A stretch of 35,362 bases of DNA, taken from positions 1 through 35,362 of IMG/VR virus record IMGVR_UViG_3300028920_000175. One strand, given 5' to 3'. Below, piece by piece: positions 14,774-21,326 of this stretch (position 1 is the stretch's first letter; the number at the start of each line of letters is the position of its first letter). Source of the DNA: a virus. Made by a program: the position numbers and the translations under genes. A model generated the notes under the pieces. That model made no database searches. It was not told the DNA's origin and was given only the letters and a program-made list of their open reading frames with translations.

Positions 14774-14870
14774 TCTATATATACCAACTAAAATATTAAT
14801 TAGTATAGAATCTTCAATCCAATTTAAAAAGTCAACTTATCACTTGTATTTTTTGTGTTTATTTTTTTGA

Positions 14871-14921
14871 AATAAAAATGACCTTTAATCAAAAACTCAC
14901 TAGTAAAAAATTAAAGGCCAT
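14871..14921 (-). terminator. Terminator-like hairpin
   Basis: ATGACCTTTAAT (14878-14889) pairs with ATTAAAGGCCAT (14910-14921) with one mismatch; on the minus strand the stem is followed by TTTTATTTC. It lies upstream of the membrane-protein gene and may end transcripts coming from the right. Confidence 0.5.
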
Positions 14922-15084
14922 TATCAATTAGATTATCACTTACTCAAAAAAGAAGAGAGAGTAATTATGCCTCTATACGGAAGCGTAAAAACATCAAAAT
15001 AATACTATTGTGCTTTTAATACAAATTCAACTTAAAAATAAAAAAACTTTTTACACCATGCATTAAAGTTGATTTAAATAGTAG

Positions 15085-15165
15085 AAAAAAAAGATGCACT
15101 TTTAAAGGCCACAATTACCCTTAAATGATAAGGTAAATTTTTTAATGGTCTTAATTGCACCTTTT
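15085..15165 (-). ncRNA. Structured RNA element ending in eight U
   Basis: On the minus strand a 10-bp outer stem (AAAAGGTGCA / TGCATCTTTT, with one G-U pair) encloses a second partial helix (TTAAGACC / GGCCTTTAA) and an inner hairpin (TTACCTTA / TAAGGGTAA). Eight T follow directly from the outer stem. Together this is a three-part rod of about 80 nt, larger than an ordinary terminator. It could be a small RNA with its own terminator or an elaborate second terminator after 15198. No clear promoter is seen in the 35 nt upstream. Confidence 0.4.
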
Positions 15166-15197
15166 CTTAAAATCAAAAATCTAGGCCTAAAGGGATT

Positions 15198-15224
15198 AAA
15201 AAAAGGGCCTATAAATATTGGCCC
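15198..15224 (-). terminator. Rho-independent terminator
   Basis: GGGCC / GGCCC stem with a 10-nt loop (15205-15224) followed on the minus strand by seven T (15198-15204). It lies about 90 bp after the 15317-15577 gene and likely ends that transcript. It is the cleanest terminator in the window. Confidence 0.85.
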
Positions 15225-15316
15225 CTTTCTGTATTTCCTGAAAATAGCACTCTCATTTCCATTGTTTATTAAGTAATCTTTTTAGAAAAAAAAGTCTACA
15301 TGATATCTAAAAATAA

Positions 15317-15577
15317 TCAACATTTTTTTATGGCCTCAATAAAATTTAAAACCCTTTTTTCATCATTACTTTTTTTACTGGAATGATACTTTTCAAAATC
15401 TTTAGAGTAATGTAATGCCCTTTCAAAATTTAACTTTATGCCATAGTATGATTCCCAATATCGTCTTTTTTGTATTGGCCCCAACTTTAAAGCAATAATA
15501 TTTTCCATTACCATTGATTCACGTTTTGATTCATTGGCCATTAAAATTTCTGAAATATCGTACTTTGCTTTTTTCAT
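15317..15577 (-). CDS. Small helical protein, unknown
   Basis: 86 residues, Lys-rich and mostly helical (ISEILMANESKRESMVMENI; YYGIKLNFERALHYSKDFEK). No known domain. Its ATG overlaps the stop of the preceding gene (ATGA) and GGAGG lies upstream. Same transcript as the 15738 gene, from the operator-bearing promoter at 15814-15842. Confidence 0.6.
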   Translation of the reverse strand: MKKAKYDISEILMANESKRESMVMENIIALKLGPIQKRRYWESYYGIKLNFERALHYSKDFEKYHSSKKSNDEKRVLNFIEAIKKC

Positions 15578-15738
15578 AGTGCCTCCAATATTTTCTTAAA
15601 TTTTTCAGTTGCTTTTTCTAAATTTTTAAATGTAAACTTTTTATTAACTGTCACAATTTCAAATTTCACTTTTAACGATTCTGTTATCAAGGCCATGATT
15701 TTTACATTTTTTCTTTTTATTAATGTTACCCTTTTCAT
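15574..15738 (-). CDS. Small protein, unknown (two possible starts)
   Basis: 54 residues from ATG 15738, which has a strong GGGAGG at 15743-15748, or 68 residues from the in-frame ATG at 15780 behind GGGG. The strong internal site favours 15738. Pattern: basic strand (KRVTLIKRKNVKIMALI), second strand (KVKFEIVTVNKKFTF), C-terminal helix (LEKATEKFKKILEAL). Unknown function. Controlled by the third copy of the operator promoter. Confidence 0.6.
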   Translation of the reverse strand: MKRVTLIKRKNVKIMALITESLKVKFEIVTVNKKFTFKNLEKATEKFKKILEAL

Positions 15739-15813
15739 ATATACCTCCCTTTGATATATTTCATTTTGTGTTTTGGCCATGATTTACCCCTTTTTTTATC
15801 TTATCTCACCTTT

Positions 15814-15842
15814 AGAATATCACATTGTGATATTATAATCAA
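15814..15842 (-). promoter_or_regulatory. Promoter with 17-bp operator in the spacer
   Basis: Minus strand: -35 TTGATT (15837-15842), 17-bp spacer, -10 TATTCT (15814-15819). The palindrome ATATCACA-T-TGTGATAT is at 15817-15833, identical to the two other copies. It drives the two small genes 15317-15738. Confidence 0.72.
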
Positions 15843-15887
15843 CACCCTGCGTTAAAAAAATGTATATTTTTTAATATTTTACATGAA

Positions 15888-15901
15888 TTCAGGCACTTAG
15901 G
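15888..15901 (-). promoter_or_regulatory. Conserved upstream box TTCAGGCACTTAGG
   Basis: Exact repeat of the 14-bp box at 12139-12152, here 54 bp upstream of the operator. The spacer between box and operator is not conserved except for a GCGTTA/GTTAAAAAA flavour, which makes the box itself the probable functional unit. Confidence 0.5.
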
Positions 15902-15941
15902 AATATACGAACTAAATGGATTTTATCTATATTTCTCTGAT

Positions 15942-16067
15942 TTATCTCTTTGATTTTACTACTTTGTGCATTTCTCTAAAAACATAATGACTATTTGTCA
16001 AAAAATATTTTGATTTATGGGCCTTTGGTTTTACTAATTGTGAAACATACGCCTCAAATGTAATCAT
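15942..16067 (-). CDS. Small ORF, 41 residues
   Basis: Begins MITFEAYVSQLVKPKAHKSK and ends in a basic tail. The start has AGAGAGG 5 nt upstream and lies 4 nt beyond the stop of the 170-residue gene, the usual spacing in this operon. Basic and soluble; function unknown. Confidence 0.55.
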   Translation of the reverse strand: MITFEAYVSQLVKPKAHKSKYFLTNSHYVFREMHKVVKSKR

Positions 16068-16070
16068 AAC

Positions 16071-16583
16071 TTACCTCTCTTTTAAATATAATACTGTTTT
16101 ATTCCTACAAGAAACTGGAATATAACAACCGTCAAATAATGCATCCTCTTTTTCCTGTGGTGTATACTCCAAATTTGGAATATAACGACTAGAAACTACA
16201 TTATAATCAACTCCATTGTTAATATACGTTTTAGACTTATGTCTACCCTCTATAACTTTAACTATACAATCATAACTTTCTATTTCATTAAATTGAAAAT
16301 TATCCCTTTTACCTAAAATAAAATCCACAATTGCATTTATTGTTTTAAAACTAAATTTATACGCTTCAATTATGTCACCATTTAATTTAAAACATATCGG
16401 CATTATCCCCAATTCTGCATAAATACCTGACCAATTTTTTGAAAAATTAAATTCATTTTTAATACCATGACTTTCAAGGAATTCAAAAGTTAACTTTTTT
16501 TCCAAAAGTAATTTTCTAATTTCTTTTTTCAACTCACGTTTTATTTTAAAAACACTGTTGGATAAATCTTTATATCTACACAT
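16071..16583 (-). CDS. Unknown protein of the toxin-antitoxin operon
   Basis: 170 residues. Basic helical N-terminus (KIKRELKKEIRKLLLEKKL), then mixed alpha/beta with ELGIMPICFKLNGDIIEAYK, a NAIVDFILGK helix, and a C-terminal part with YIPNLEYTPQEKEDALFDG and YIPVSCRNKTVLYLK. No family recognised. It follows the HigA-like gene by 14 nt, with AGAGGG before the start. The position leaves open that it is a partner or target of that antitoxin-like protein, but no toxin fold is visible. Confidence 0.6.
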   Translation of the reverse strand: MCRYKDLSNSVFKIKRELKKEIRKLLLEKKLTFEFLESHGIKNEFNFSKNWSGIYAELGIMPICFKLNGDIIEAYKFSFKTINAIVDFILGKRDNFQFNEIESYDCIVKVIEGRHKSKTYINNGVDYNVVSSRYIPNLEYTPQEKEDALFDGCYIPVSCRNKTVLYLKER

Positions 16584-16597
16584 ATTTTATACCCTCT

Positions 16598-17074
16598 TTA
16601 CAGAAATACTTTAAAATCTATTTTAAAAAACTCACCTAATTTTTTAGCTTGATCTACAGTTATTTTTCTTAATCCGTTACAGGCCCTACTTAATGCACTC
16701 TCTGAATTAAACACTGGGCCAATCAACTCTTTACGTTTTATGTTTCTATTTTCCAACAAGTATAATAAAAAATCATTTGGTTTAACAGGATCAAAAGGAT
16801 AATTTTTAGTCTCAAATTCCTCTATGTAATGACCTAATGTTTTTAAATAATCATCAATATCTTTTTTTGCTTTAGTGTCTACATTGTTTCTAATTTTTAA
16901 CAAGTCATTCATAATGTTTAAATTTTTATGTAACTCGTTTTCACTGGAAATCAATTTTGGAATTAAAACATAAAAATAAGTTTCTCTTAAAAACTTTTGA
17001 TCTTTAGTCAAAGAATCTTTAACCTTGTTTAGCATTTGACTTGTTTTTGTTTTTTTAAAGTTTAAATTATGCAT
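16598..17074 (-). CDS. HigA-like (COG5499-type) antitoxin/regulator
   Basis: 158 residues. The middle and C-terminus follow the COG5499 HigA plan: ISSENELHKNLNIMNDLL, KDIDDYLKTLGHYIEEFE, a short Pro-containing linker, then the HTH part FLLYLLENRNIKRKELIGPV, SESALSRACNGLRKITVDQA, KKLGEFFKIDFKVFL. Members neutralise HigB-type mRNA interferases and repress their operon. Here it is the second antitoxin-like protein in the same operon, 5 nt after the XRE gene, while only one clear toxin is present. Confidence 0.72.
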   Translation of the reverse strand: MHNLNFKKTKTSQMLNKVKDSLTKDQKFLRETYFYVLIPKLISSENELHKNLNIMNDLLKIRNNVDTKAKKDIDDYLKTLGHYIEEFETKNYPFDPVKPNDFLLYLLENRNIKRKELIGPVFNSESALSRACNGLRKITVDQAKKLGEFFKIDFKVFL

Positions 17075-17079
17075 AAAGA

Positions 17080-17415
17080 TTAAGCACCTTTTTTAAAGTT
17101 TACTTTAAAGTTTATTTCCAACCCATTTCTATCTAAAGAATCCTCAACCTTAGCTAAAGAATCTTTAACTGCATAAAAAACATATTGGTCTACTGGCATT
17201 TCTAACTTGGTTGCTATTTCAACAACTTTATCAACGCTCGGTATTTCTAACCCTTTTTCAATGTTATTTAACCTTAAAACACTAACACCAATTAAATCAG
17301 CAAATTCTTTTTTACTCATTTCTAAACATAACCTTTCAGTTTTAATTATACTGGAAAAGGTTATTGGCCCTAAATTTAATTCCTTTAAAAATGTTTTTGC
17401 ATTTTTAGTAGTCAT
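17080..17415 (-). CDS. XRE-family antitoxin
   Basis: 111 residues with a canonical helix-turn-helix: RLCLEMSKKEFADLIGVSVL, RLNNIEKGLEIPSVDKVVEI, ATKLEMPVDQYV. It is encoded directly after the RelE/HigB-like toxin, overlapping it by 11 nt, the normal HigBA order (toxin first). It should bind the toxin and repress the promoter at 18205-18233. The ~30 residues before the HTH and the C-terminal KVNFKKGA tail probably contact the toxin. Confidence 0.82.
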   Translation of the reverse strand: MTTKNAKTFLKELNLGPITFSSIIKTERLCLEMSKKEFADLIGVSVLRLNNIEKGLEIPSVDKVVEIATKLEMPVDQYVFYAVKDSLAKVEDSLDRNGLEINFKVNFKKGA

Positions 17416-17683
17416 GTTTATTCACCTCAATTACTTCAATTATTTCATATTTATTATTTCCAAGATCAATATAAATGGCCCTATATGATCTGGATAACCT
17501 TATTGATCTTTGGCCCTTCCTATTGCCCTGTAAAGGTTCATCATGATAACCCTTAACTTTCATTATAGATTGTATCCCTTTAGTTTCCACACCATCAACC
17601 CATAAATCAAATTTTCTAATTATATGAATCGGTAATCTCTTTAAATCTTTTTTTGCCTTATGACTAAGTTTAACTTTAGTCAT
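17405..17683 (-). CDS. RelE/ParE/HigB-family toxin
   Basis: 92 residues. The pattern VKLSHKAKKDLKRLPIHIIR, a KGYHDEPLQGNRKGQRSIRL segment, SRSYRAIYIDL and the end VIEVNKHDY fits the RelE/ParE superfamily, closest to HigB-like mRNA interferases (basic residues plus C-terminal His/Tyr). The product would cleave ribosome-bound mRNA unless held by the antitoxin. The ATG overlaps the stop of the preceding coiled-coil gene (TAATG). Confidence 0.85.
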   Translation of the reverse strand: MTKVKLSHKAKKDLKRLPIHIIRKFDLWVDGVETKGIQSIMKVKGYHDEPLQGNRKGQRSIRLSRSYRAIYIDLGNNKYEIIEVIEVNKHDY

Positions 17684-17910
17684 TATTTAAGACCTGATTC
17701 AATTTCACTAATTATATCTTTTAACTTGTCTAATTGTTTTTTTGCTTTAGACGCTTCCTTATTGGCCATTTCAGTTAAAAATGAATCAGCTTTTAAAGAT
17801 TCTAAATCATAATTTATACTGTCAATATGATATTCAATGTCTTTTACTCTCTGGAAAAGGTTACTCATAAACTTTAAATTAAATTCTTTTTTTGTTTTTG
17901 TTTGTTTCAT
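17683..17910 (-). CDS. Small coiled-coil protein upstream of the toxin
   Basis: 75 residues, almost entirely one long helix with heptad pattern (LFQRVKDIEYHIDSINYDLE; KEASKAKKQLDKLKDIISEI). No enzyme motif. It is coupled to the toxin by TAATG and may be a third component or simply an operon passenger. The ribosome site is AAAGGGGAGGGCCTT just before ATG. Confidence 0.55.
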   Translation of the reverse strand: MKQTKTKKEFNLKFMSNLFQRVKDIEYHIDSINYDLESLKADSFLTEMANKEASKAKKQLDKLKDIISEIESGLK

Positions 17911-17964
17911 AAGGCCCTCCCCTTTAAAGTTTAAATTTAATCACTGGTAAAAGATTAAATACTT

Positions 17965-18174
17965 TCATTCATGTAACCTTATCGGTGTAACATCAACGCA
18001 ACAATCATATTGGCCAGTAATCTCACACACACCGTTTATATCATTGCTTTCATCCGCATAATCATTTATTACAAAACCAAAATTTACTTTTTCTGCTAGT
18101 GCCTTGGTTTCATCACTTAAACCTGAAAAATCATCGTTTACTAATGCTATTGCTAAAGTTTTTGATATTTTCAT
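17965..18174 (-). CDS. Conserved small phage protein
   Basis: 69 residues: LAIALVNDDFSGLSDETKAL, FGFVINDYAD, then VCEITGQYDCCVDVTPIRL. This short acidic protein with the ending ...EITG.Y..CVDVT resembles small proteins common in phage early regions and beside antirestriction-like genes, but the function is unknown. First gene after the promoter at 18205-18233; its leader has AAAGGGGGCCTT before ATG. Confidence 0.6.
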   Translation of the reverse strand: MKISKTLAIALVNDDFSGLSDETKALAEKVNFGFVINDYADESNDINGVCEITGQYDCCVDVTPIRLHE

Positions 18175-18204
18175 AAGGCCCCCTTTAAAAGTCTTTATAA
18201 TTTG

Positions 18205-18233
18205 ATATTAAACTACACTTGCCAAATTGTCAA
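18205..18233 (-). promoter_or_regulatory. Near-consensus sigma70-type promoter
   Basis: Minus strand: -35 TTGACA (18228-18233), 17-bp spacer, -10 TAATAT (18205-18210). It is the best consensus match in the window and would drive the toxin-antitoxin operon. An imperfect inverted repeat ACTTG...CAAGT (18217-18235) overlaps the -35 and part of the spacer and is a candidate autoregulatory operator. Confidence 0.75.
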
Positions 18234-18481
18234 GTTTATAATTTTCGTCCGAGTCATGTAATTTCATAAACATATAAACACTGGAAAACATAAACCGTTA
18301 AAAACATTAGGCCCTATAGCAAAAAAAAATTAAAAAATTTTTTCACGAAACATTAGCCCATAGAGTAAAAATATTGTGCAAGTGTGGGAGGGTTGCCTAC
18401 AATATAAACAAAAAAAATTTCCCGAACTGCTGATACCTGGGGAGGGTTAAGTTATTGTTTTCTCGTAACGTTTAATTGGCC

Positions 18482-18509
18482 ACGTCCGATTATGTATATA
18501 GTCGGACGT
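18482..18509. repeat. Perfect 8-bp GC-rich inverted repeat
   Basis: ACGTCCGA (18482-18489) and TCGGACGT (18502-18509), separated by 12 AT-rich bases. In DNA this AT-rich, such a stem is unlikely by chance. No T tract follows on either side, so it is not a simple terminator; it fits an operator or an RNA stem. Confidence 0.7.
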
Positions 18510-18560
18510 ATTATATGTTTAATATCATTCATGTTTTCAATCATCAAAAAATTCTATTTA

Positions 18561-18585
18561 GTGTGGCCCGAAAAGGGCCTCACAC
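18561..18585. repeat. GC-rich hairpin with GAAAA loop
   Basis: GTGTGGCCC - GAAAA - GGGCC(TC)ACAC: nine base pairs with a two-base bulge. On the minus strand it is followed after nine bases by six T, so weak termination is possible; otherwise it is part of the structured region. Confidence 0.65.
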
Positions 18586-18604
18586 ACAAGGCGGACGGTG
18601 ACCA

Positions 18605-18990
18605 CGAGAGCGGCCAACTTCTTATTAAACATAAGTTATTTAATGTTTTCTTTTTTATGTTACTGGATAAATAATCTTTAATTACTATCTATAACTAGGG
18701 ATTAAATTAATTTATGTTTAACTATCAAAGACATCTTTACTTTATATCTACTGTACAGGTAACTAATGATATATTAGTTTATATCTTATTATTACCCCAA
18801 CGAGTGACCAACTTCTTTATAAACATTAATTATTTTATGTTTTATTCTTTTATGTTACTGGATAGATAACCTTTAAATGCTATATATAACTAAAGATCAA
18901 TTGATTTAATGCTTATTAATTAGATAAGTATTTACTTTATATCCACTGTATAGGATATTAATTAATTATTTATTAATGTATATATATATA
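18605..18990. repeat. Diverged tandem repeat, about 195-bp unit
   Basis: Copy 1 starts at CGAG 18605 and copy 2 at CGAG 18801. Shared blocks in order: CCAACTTCTT, TAAACAT, TTATGTTACTGGATA, ATAACTA, then TTTACTTTATAT and CACTGTA/TACTGTA with AGG. Similarity is clear but imperfect, so the duplication is old or under selection. A third, weaker partial copy may begin near 19000 (GGTATAGATTAATGATTACTTTAT). Confidence 0.75.
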
Positions 18991-19179
18991 TATATTATGT
19001 ATAGGGATAAATGATTATGTATTAGGTATAGATTAATGATTACTTTATCTTTATATAGTTAGTCATGTAATTAACTTTGTACCCTTTATTGATTATTATA
19101 TTTTTGTATATAGTTTTTACCGCTTTTATTTATTGTTTCTGATATATTTAATTGTAGACCTAAATCTAAACTTATTTGG

Positions 19180-19338
19180 TTATTCTCTTTTATGTTCATC
19201 TGTATTGTTTAAGTAATCTAATATATCGTTTAAAGAGTTGTATAATTCATCATGTTCTAAAACATAATCTAATTTAAGTAAGTTTTTTATTATTACTGTA
19301 ACTTCGTCTTTTTCTGTCATGTCATTTGGGTCTTTCAT
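19180..19338 (-). CDS. Small acidic ORF, 52 residues
   Basis: Begins MKDPNDMTEKDEVTVIIKNL and is an amphipathic helix-rich, acidic protein ending EHKRE. AAGG lies 8 nt upstream of ATG, and it follows the 226-residue gene by 10 nt, typical of the dense operon here. Function unknown. Confidence 0.5.
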   Translation of the reverse strand: MKDPNDMTEKDEVTVIIKNLLKLDYVLEHDELYNSLNDILDYLNNTDEHKRE

Positions 19339-19348
19339 TTAATTATCC

Positions 19349-20029
19349 TTAAAGTTTTTTTACAATCCAATTTGTGATTAAATCATTGCATCTTTCCAAT
19401 ACATTTTCATTAACTTCTAATTTAATTACTGTATTTTCTACCGCTTTTGTTATCCAATGTTTTTTTTCTGTTTCAATATCAGTTACCCTTTCTTTTATTA
19501 TTTCACCTTCTTCAATTAATACACCATAAGGAAACTCTAATATTGAGTTATTAACATACCTTGCTATTTCATATCCTATAAATTCTAATTTATAACCAAA
19601 CTGGTAAGCGTTTTCTTTTGCAGTTATTTCAATTGGTATTAAGTTGGAATTAAATATTTCATCCAGTTCTTCGGCCCTGTTATATGCTATTGGATGAAAT
19701 TCCCATATTTTATTTTCTCTGTTAAACCTACCTGACATTTTTTTAGCTAATTGTATAAACATTGTATTGTATTTTTCTAGTTTTATGAAATATGGTATTG
19801 GTGTTTCTGGTTTTTCTTCTTGTACTGCTTCAAATAACATTGAACTACCAAAACTTGTTACTACTGATAAATCTTTAACTTGTAATTCGTATGTAAGGCC
19901 AACTTCAAAATTTTCTGTTATATTATCTATTTTTAACCTTGCATTATAGATATCATTTAACTTAGTTTTAAAATACTTTCTTCCCTTTTTTACAATTGTA
20001 AACTTGTTAATTAATATTTCATTTTCCAT
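19349..20029 (-). CDS. Unknown 226-residue protein
   Basis: The N-terminal third has KFTIVKKGRKYFKTKLNDIY and a long beta-rich domain. The middle contains FIQLAKKMSGRFNRENKIWE, which resembles the short module seen in front of SNF2/HARP-type and other DNA-repair proteins, in which a strand-turn-strand reads GGRWN...KVWE. That resemblance is weak. The rest is acidic alpha/beta. First sizeable gene of the early cluster after the non-coding region. Confidence 0.6.
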   Translation of the reverse strand: MENEILINKFTIVKKGRKYFKTKLNDIYNARLKIDNITENFEVGLTYELQVKDLSVVTSFGSSMLFEAVQEEKPETPIPYFIKLEKYNTMFIQLAKKMSGRFNRENKIWEFHPIAYNRAEELDEIFNSNLIPIEITAKENAYQFGYKLEFIGYEIARYVNNSILEFPYGVLIEEGEIIKERVTDIETEKKHWITKAVENTVIKLEVNENVLERCNDLITNWIVKKL

Positions 20030-20040
20030 TTATTTTACCT

Positions 20041-20430
20041 TTATGTTTCTATTTCTACACCTGTTCTTTTCCAAATTAAACCATCATGTACATTTGTTCT
20101 TGTTTTATCTAACTGGAAATTACCTACATAAACATAATTATTTTTTAACTTGATAAACGTTATTCTAGTTTTAACGTTTGTTTTTTCAAGGTAATCATTT
20201 ACATGTGATACCCTTTCCATGTCTACTCTGTATTTTTCTTGTATTGTTTGGCCATTATCCAATAACTCATTTATCCAAGGGTTGTTTTTTTTAACTGCTT
20301 TTGGGAACCAAAATAATTCATTTTTAGTATGTCTCAATGTTGCTTTTCGGTATCCTCTATAGTTGTAACCAAAAGCATTACATATATCTACTATTATTCT
20401 AAATTCATCACCTAATTTAATCATTTTCAT
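20041..20430 (-). CDS. Unknown protein with a YVYVGNFQLDK segment
   Basis: 129 residues. Helical N-terminal half; the C-terminal half is beta-rich, RITFIKLKNNYVYVGNFQLD followed by a WKRTG element. That end resembles a small domain (F.GVF.LD...W.R) found in some phage and restriction-associated proteins, possibly PUA/SRA-like, but the match is loose. Overlaps the start of the preceding gene's stop region by 14 nt. Confidence 0.5.
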   Translation of the reverse strand: MKMIKLGDEFRIIVDICNAFGYNYRGYRKATLRHTKNELFWFPKAVKKNNPWINELLDNGQTIQEKYRVDMERVSHVNDYLEKTNVKTRITFIKLKNNYVYVGNFQLDKTRTNVHDGLIWKRTGVEIET

Positions 20431-20800
20431 TGTTTTGATCTCTTAACGGTATTATTTTACTTTCGCCTTTTTGTAACTCAATTCTTTGTTCTATATCTTT
20501 AGTGACTTGATCGTTAAACAACCACATATTAGTTAACATTCCTTGAATGTTATATAATGCACTTATTGTTTTATTAGATTCTTCTTTCATTGTTTTATTG
20601 TAGGCCTTTAAATGTACTGCAATGCCTTTTTCTCTTTTAATAAATCTAATTGTAGACCATGTTGGTTGTTCTATATAATTACTAAATTCACCATTGCCTA
20701 GACCATCTGATAAAAAAACACATCCTGCAATGTCATAATCTTTTAAAATATCATTTATCTCACTCATGGCCTTTTTTAACTTTTTACTTACACCTTTCAT
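20417..20800 (-). CDS. Conserved phage early protein
   Basis: 127 residues. The opening LKKAMSEINDILKDYDIAGC is followed by VFLSDGLGNGEFSNYIEQP, SWSTIRF-like strand and a helical end. The pattern ...I.eILk.yDIaG.v.L...G..Ey...i.PSws is a common small phage protein of unknown function. Its ATG comes directly after the TAA of the 56-residue gene (TAAATG). Confidence 0.6.
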   Translation of the reverse strand: MKGVSKKLKKAMSEINDILKDYDIAGCVFLSDGLGNGEFSNYIEQPTWSTIRFIKREKGIAVHLKAYNKTMKEESNKTISALYNIQGMLTNMWLFNDQVTKDIEQRIELQKGESKIIPLRDQNNEND

Positions 20801-20971
20801 TTACTCACCTTTATGTACCCTATTAAATATTTCTTTTAATTCTATATATATTTCTTTTAATGTACCCCTTGAATATTCTTTATTGTTAACCTCTTTTAAA
20901 TGTTTTTCTAAATGTATTAAAGCATCACAAACTATATCTAATTCAGGTATATATGATATGTTTTTAATCAT
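20801..20971 (-). CDS. Small helical ORF, 56 residues
   Basis: Begins MIKNISYIPELDIVCDALIH; nearly all helix with ELKEIFNRVHKGE at the end. The start overlaps the previous stop (ATGATTAA) and the stop abuts the next ATG, so it fills the gap between two genes exactly. Function unknown. Confidence 0.55.
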   Translation of the reverse strand: MIKNISYIPELDIVCDALIHLEKHLKEVNNKEYSRGTLKEIYIELKEIFNRVHKGE

Positions 20972-21326
20972 TCTTTTTTCCAGTATTAAATACTAGTAAT
21001 TCATCGGCCAATTTTATTATTTCTTTTGTTTCTTTTTGTACTTGTTCTAAACTTTCTTGGCCTTCTTCAATTACTTTATGTATATATTCAAAAACTAATT
21101 TCATTTCTTTAAAATTTAAATCACTGAAGAGTATTTCATTTAAATATATTTTACCTTGAGAACTATTATTATACTCAAATGATAATTTATAGTGTTTGTT
21201 TATTTTTATTTCAATGTTATTTTTATATACTAATGAAGTAACGAATCTTTCTACTTCATCTAGTTTATTATGTAATAACCTTAATTCATTTTTTATTTTT
21301 GATTGACTTAATGTTTCCCTACTCAT
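20964..21326 (-). CDS. Coiled-coil protein with central beta-hairpin
   Basis: 120 residues: N-terminal helix (KIKNELRLLHNKLDEVERFV), a middle beta part (IEIKINKHYKLSFEYNN) and a C-terminal long helix (YIHKVIEEGQESLEQVQKET). It overlaps the HAD-like gene by 4 nt (ATGA type). No family recognised. Confidence 0.55.
   Translation of the reverse strand: MSRETLSQSKIKNELRLLHNKLDEVERFVTSLVYKNNIEIKINKHYKLSFEYNNSSQGKIYLNEILFSDLNFKEMKLVFEYIHKVIEEGQESLEQVQKETKEIIKLADELLVFNTGKKND

Larger units (their letters stand above)
14774..15316. other. Intergenic region with terminators and a structured element
   Basis: 543 bp without a convincing gene. It holds a hairpin terminator (15198-15224), an 81-nt structured element (15085-15165) and a second terminator-like hairpin (14878-14921). 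Outside these I see only AT-rich DNA; an 11-codon plus-strand frame starting at 14968 behind GAGAGAG is too short to judge. Confidence 0.6.
18234..19179. other. Long non-coding region with structured, GC-richer islands
   Basis: About 945 bp with no credible gene on either strand. The 18240-18620 part is richer in G+C than its surroundings and has CGTCCG/CGGACG motifs four times (18243, 18483, 18503, 18591), two G-rich motifs GGGAGGGTT (about 18386 and 18441), a perfect 8-bp hairpin and a GC-rich hairpin. The 18605-18990 part is a diverged tandem repeat and 18977-18998 is an AT dinucleotide run. Candidates: replication or packaging site, or large structured RNA. Nothing here proves which. Confidence 0.6.

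Noticed and set aside
18420-18450. Hammerhead-type ribozyme from CTGATA near CGAAC
   Set aside because: The core CTGANGA and GAAA with flanking stems cannot be assembled.
18977-18998. AT dinucleotide run as a functional site
   Set aside because: A simple low-complexity tract; nothing links it to a function on its own.
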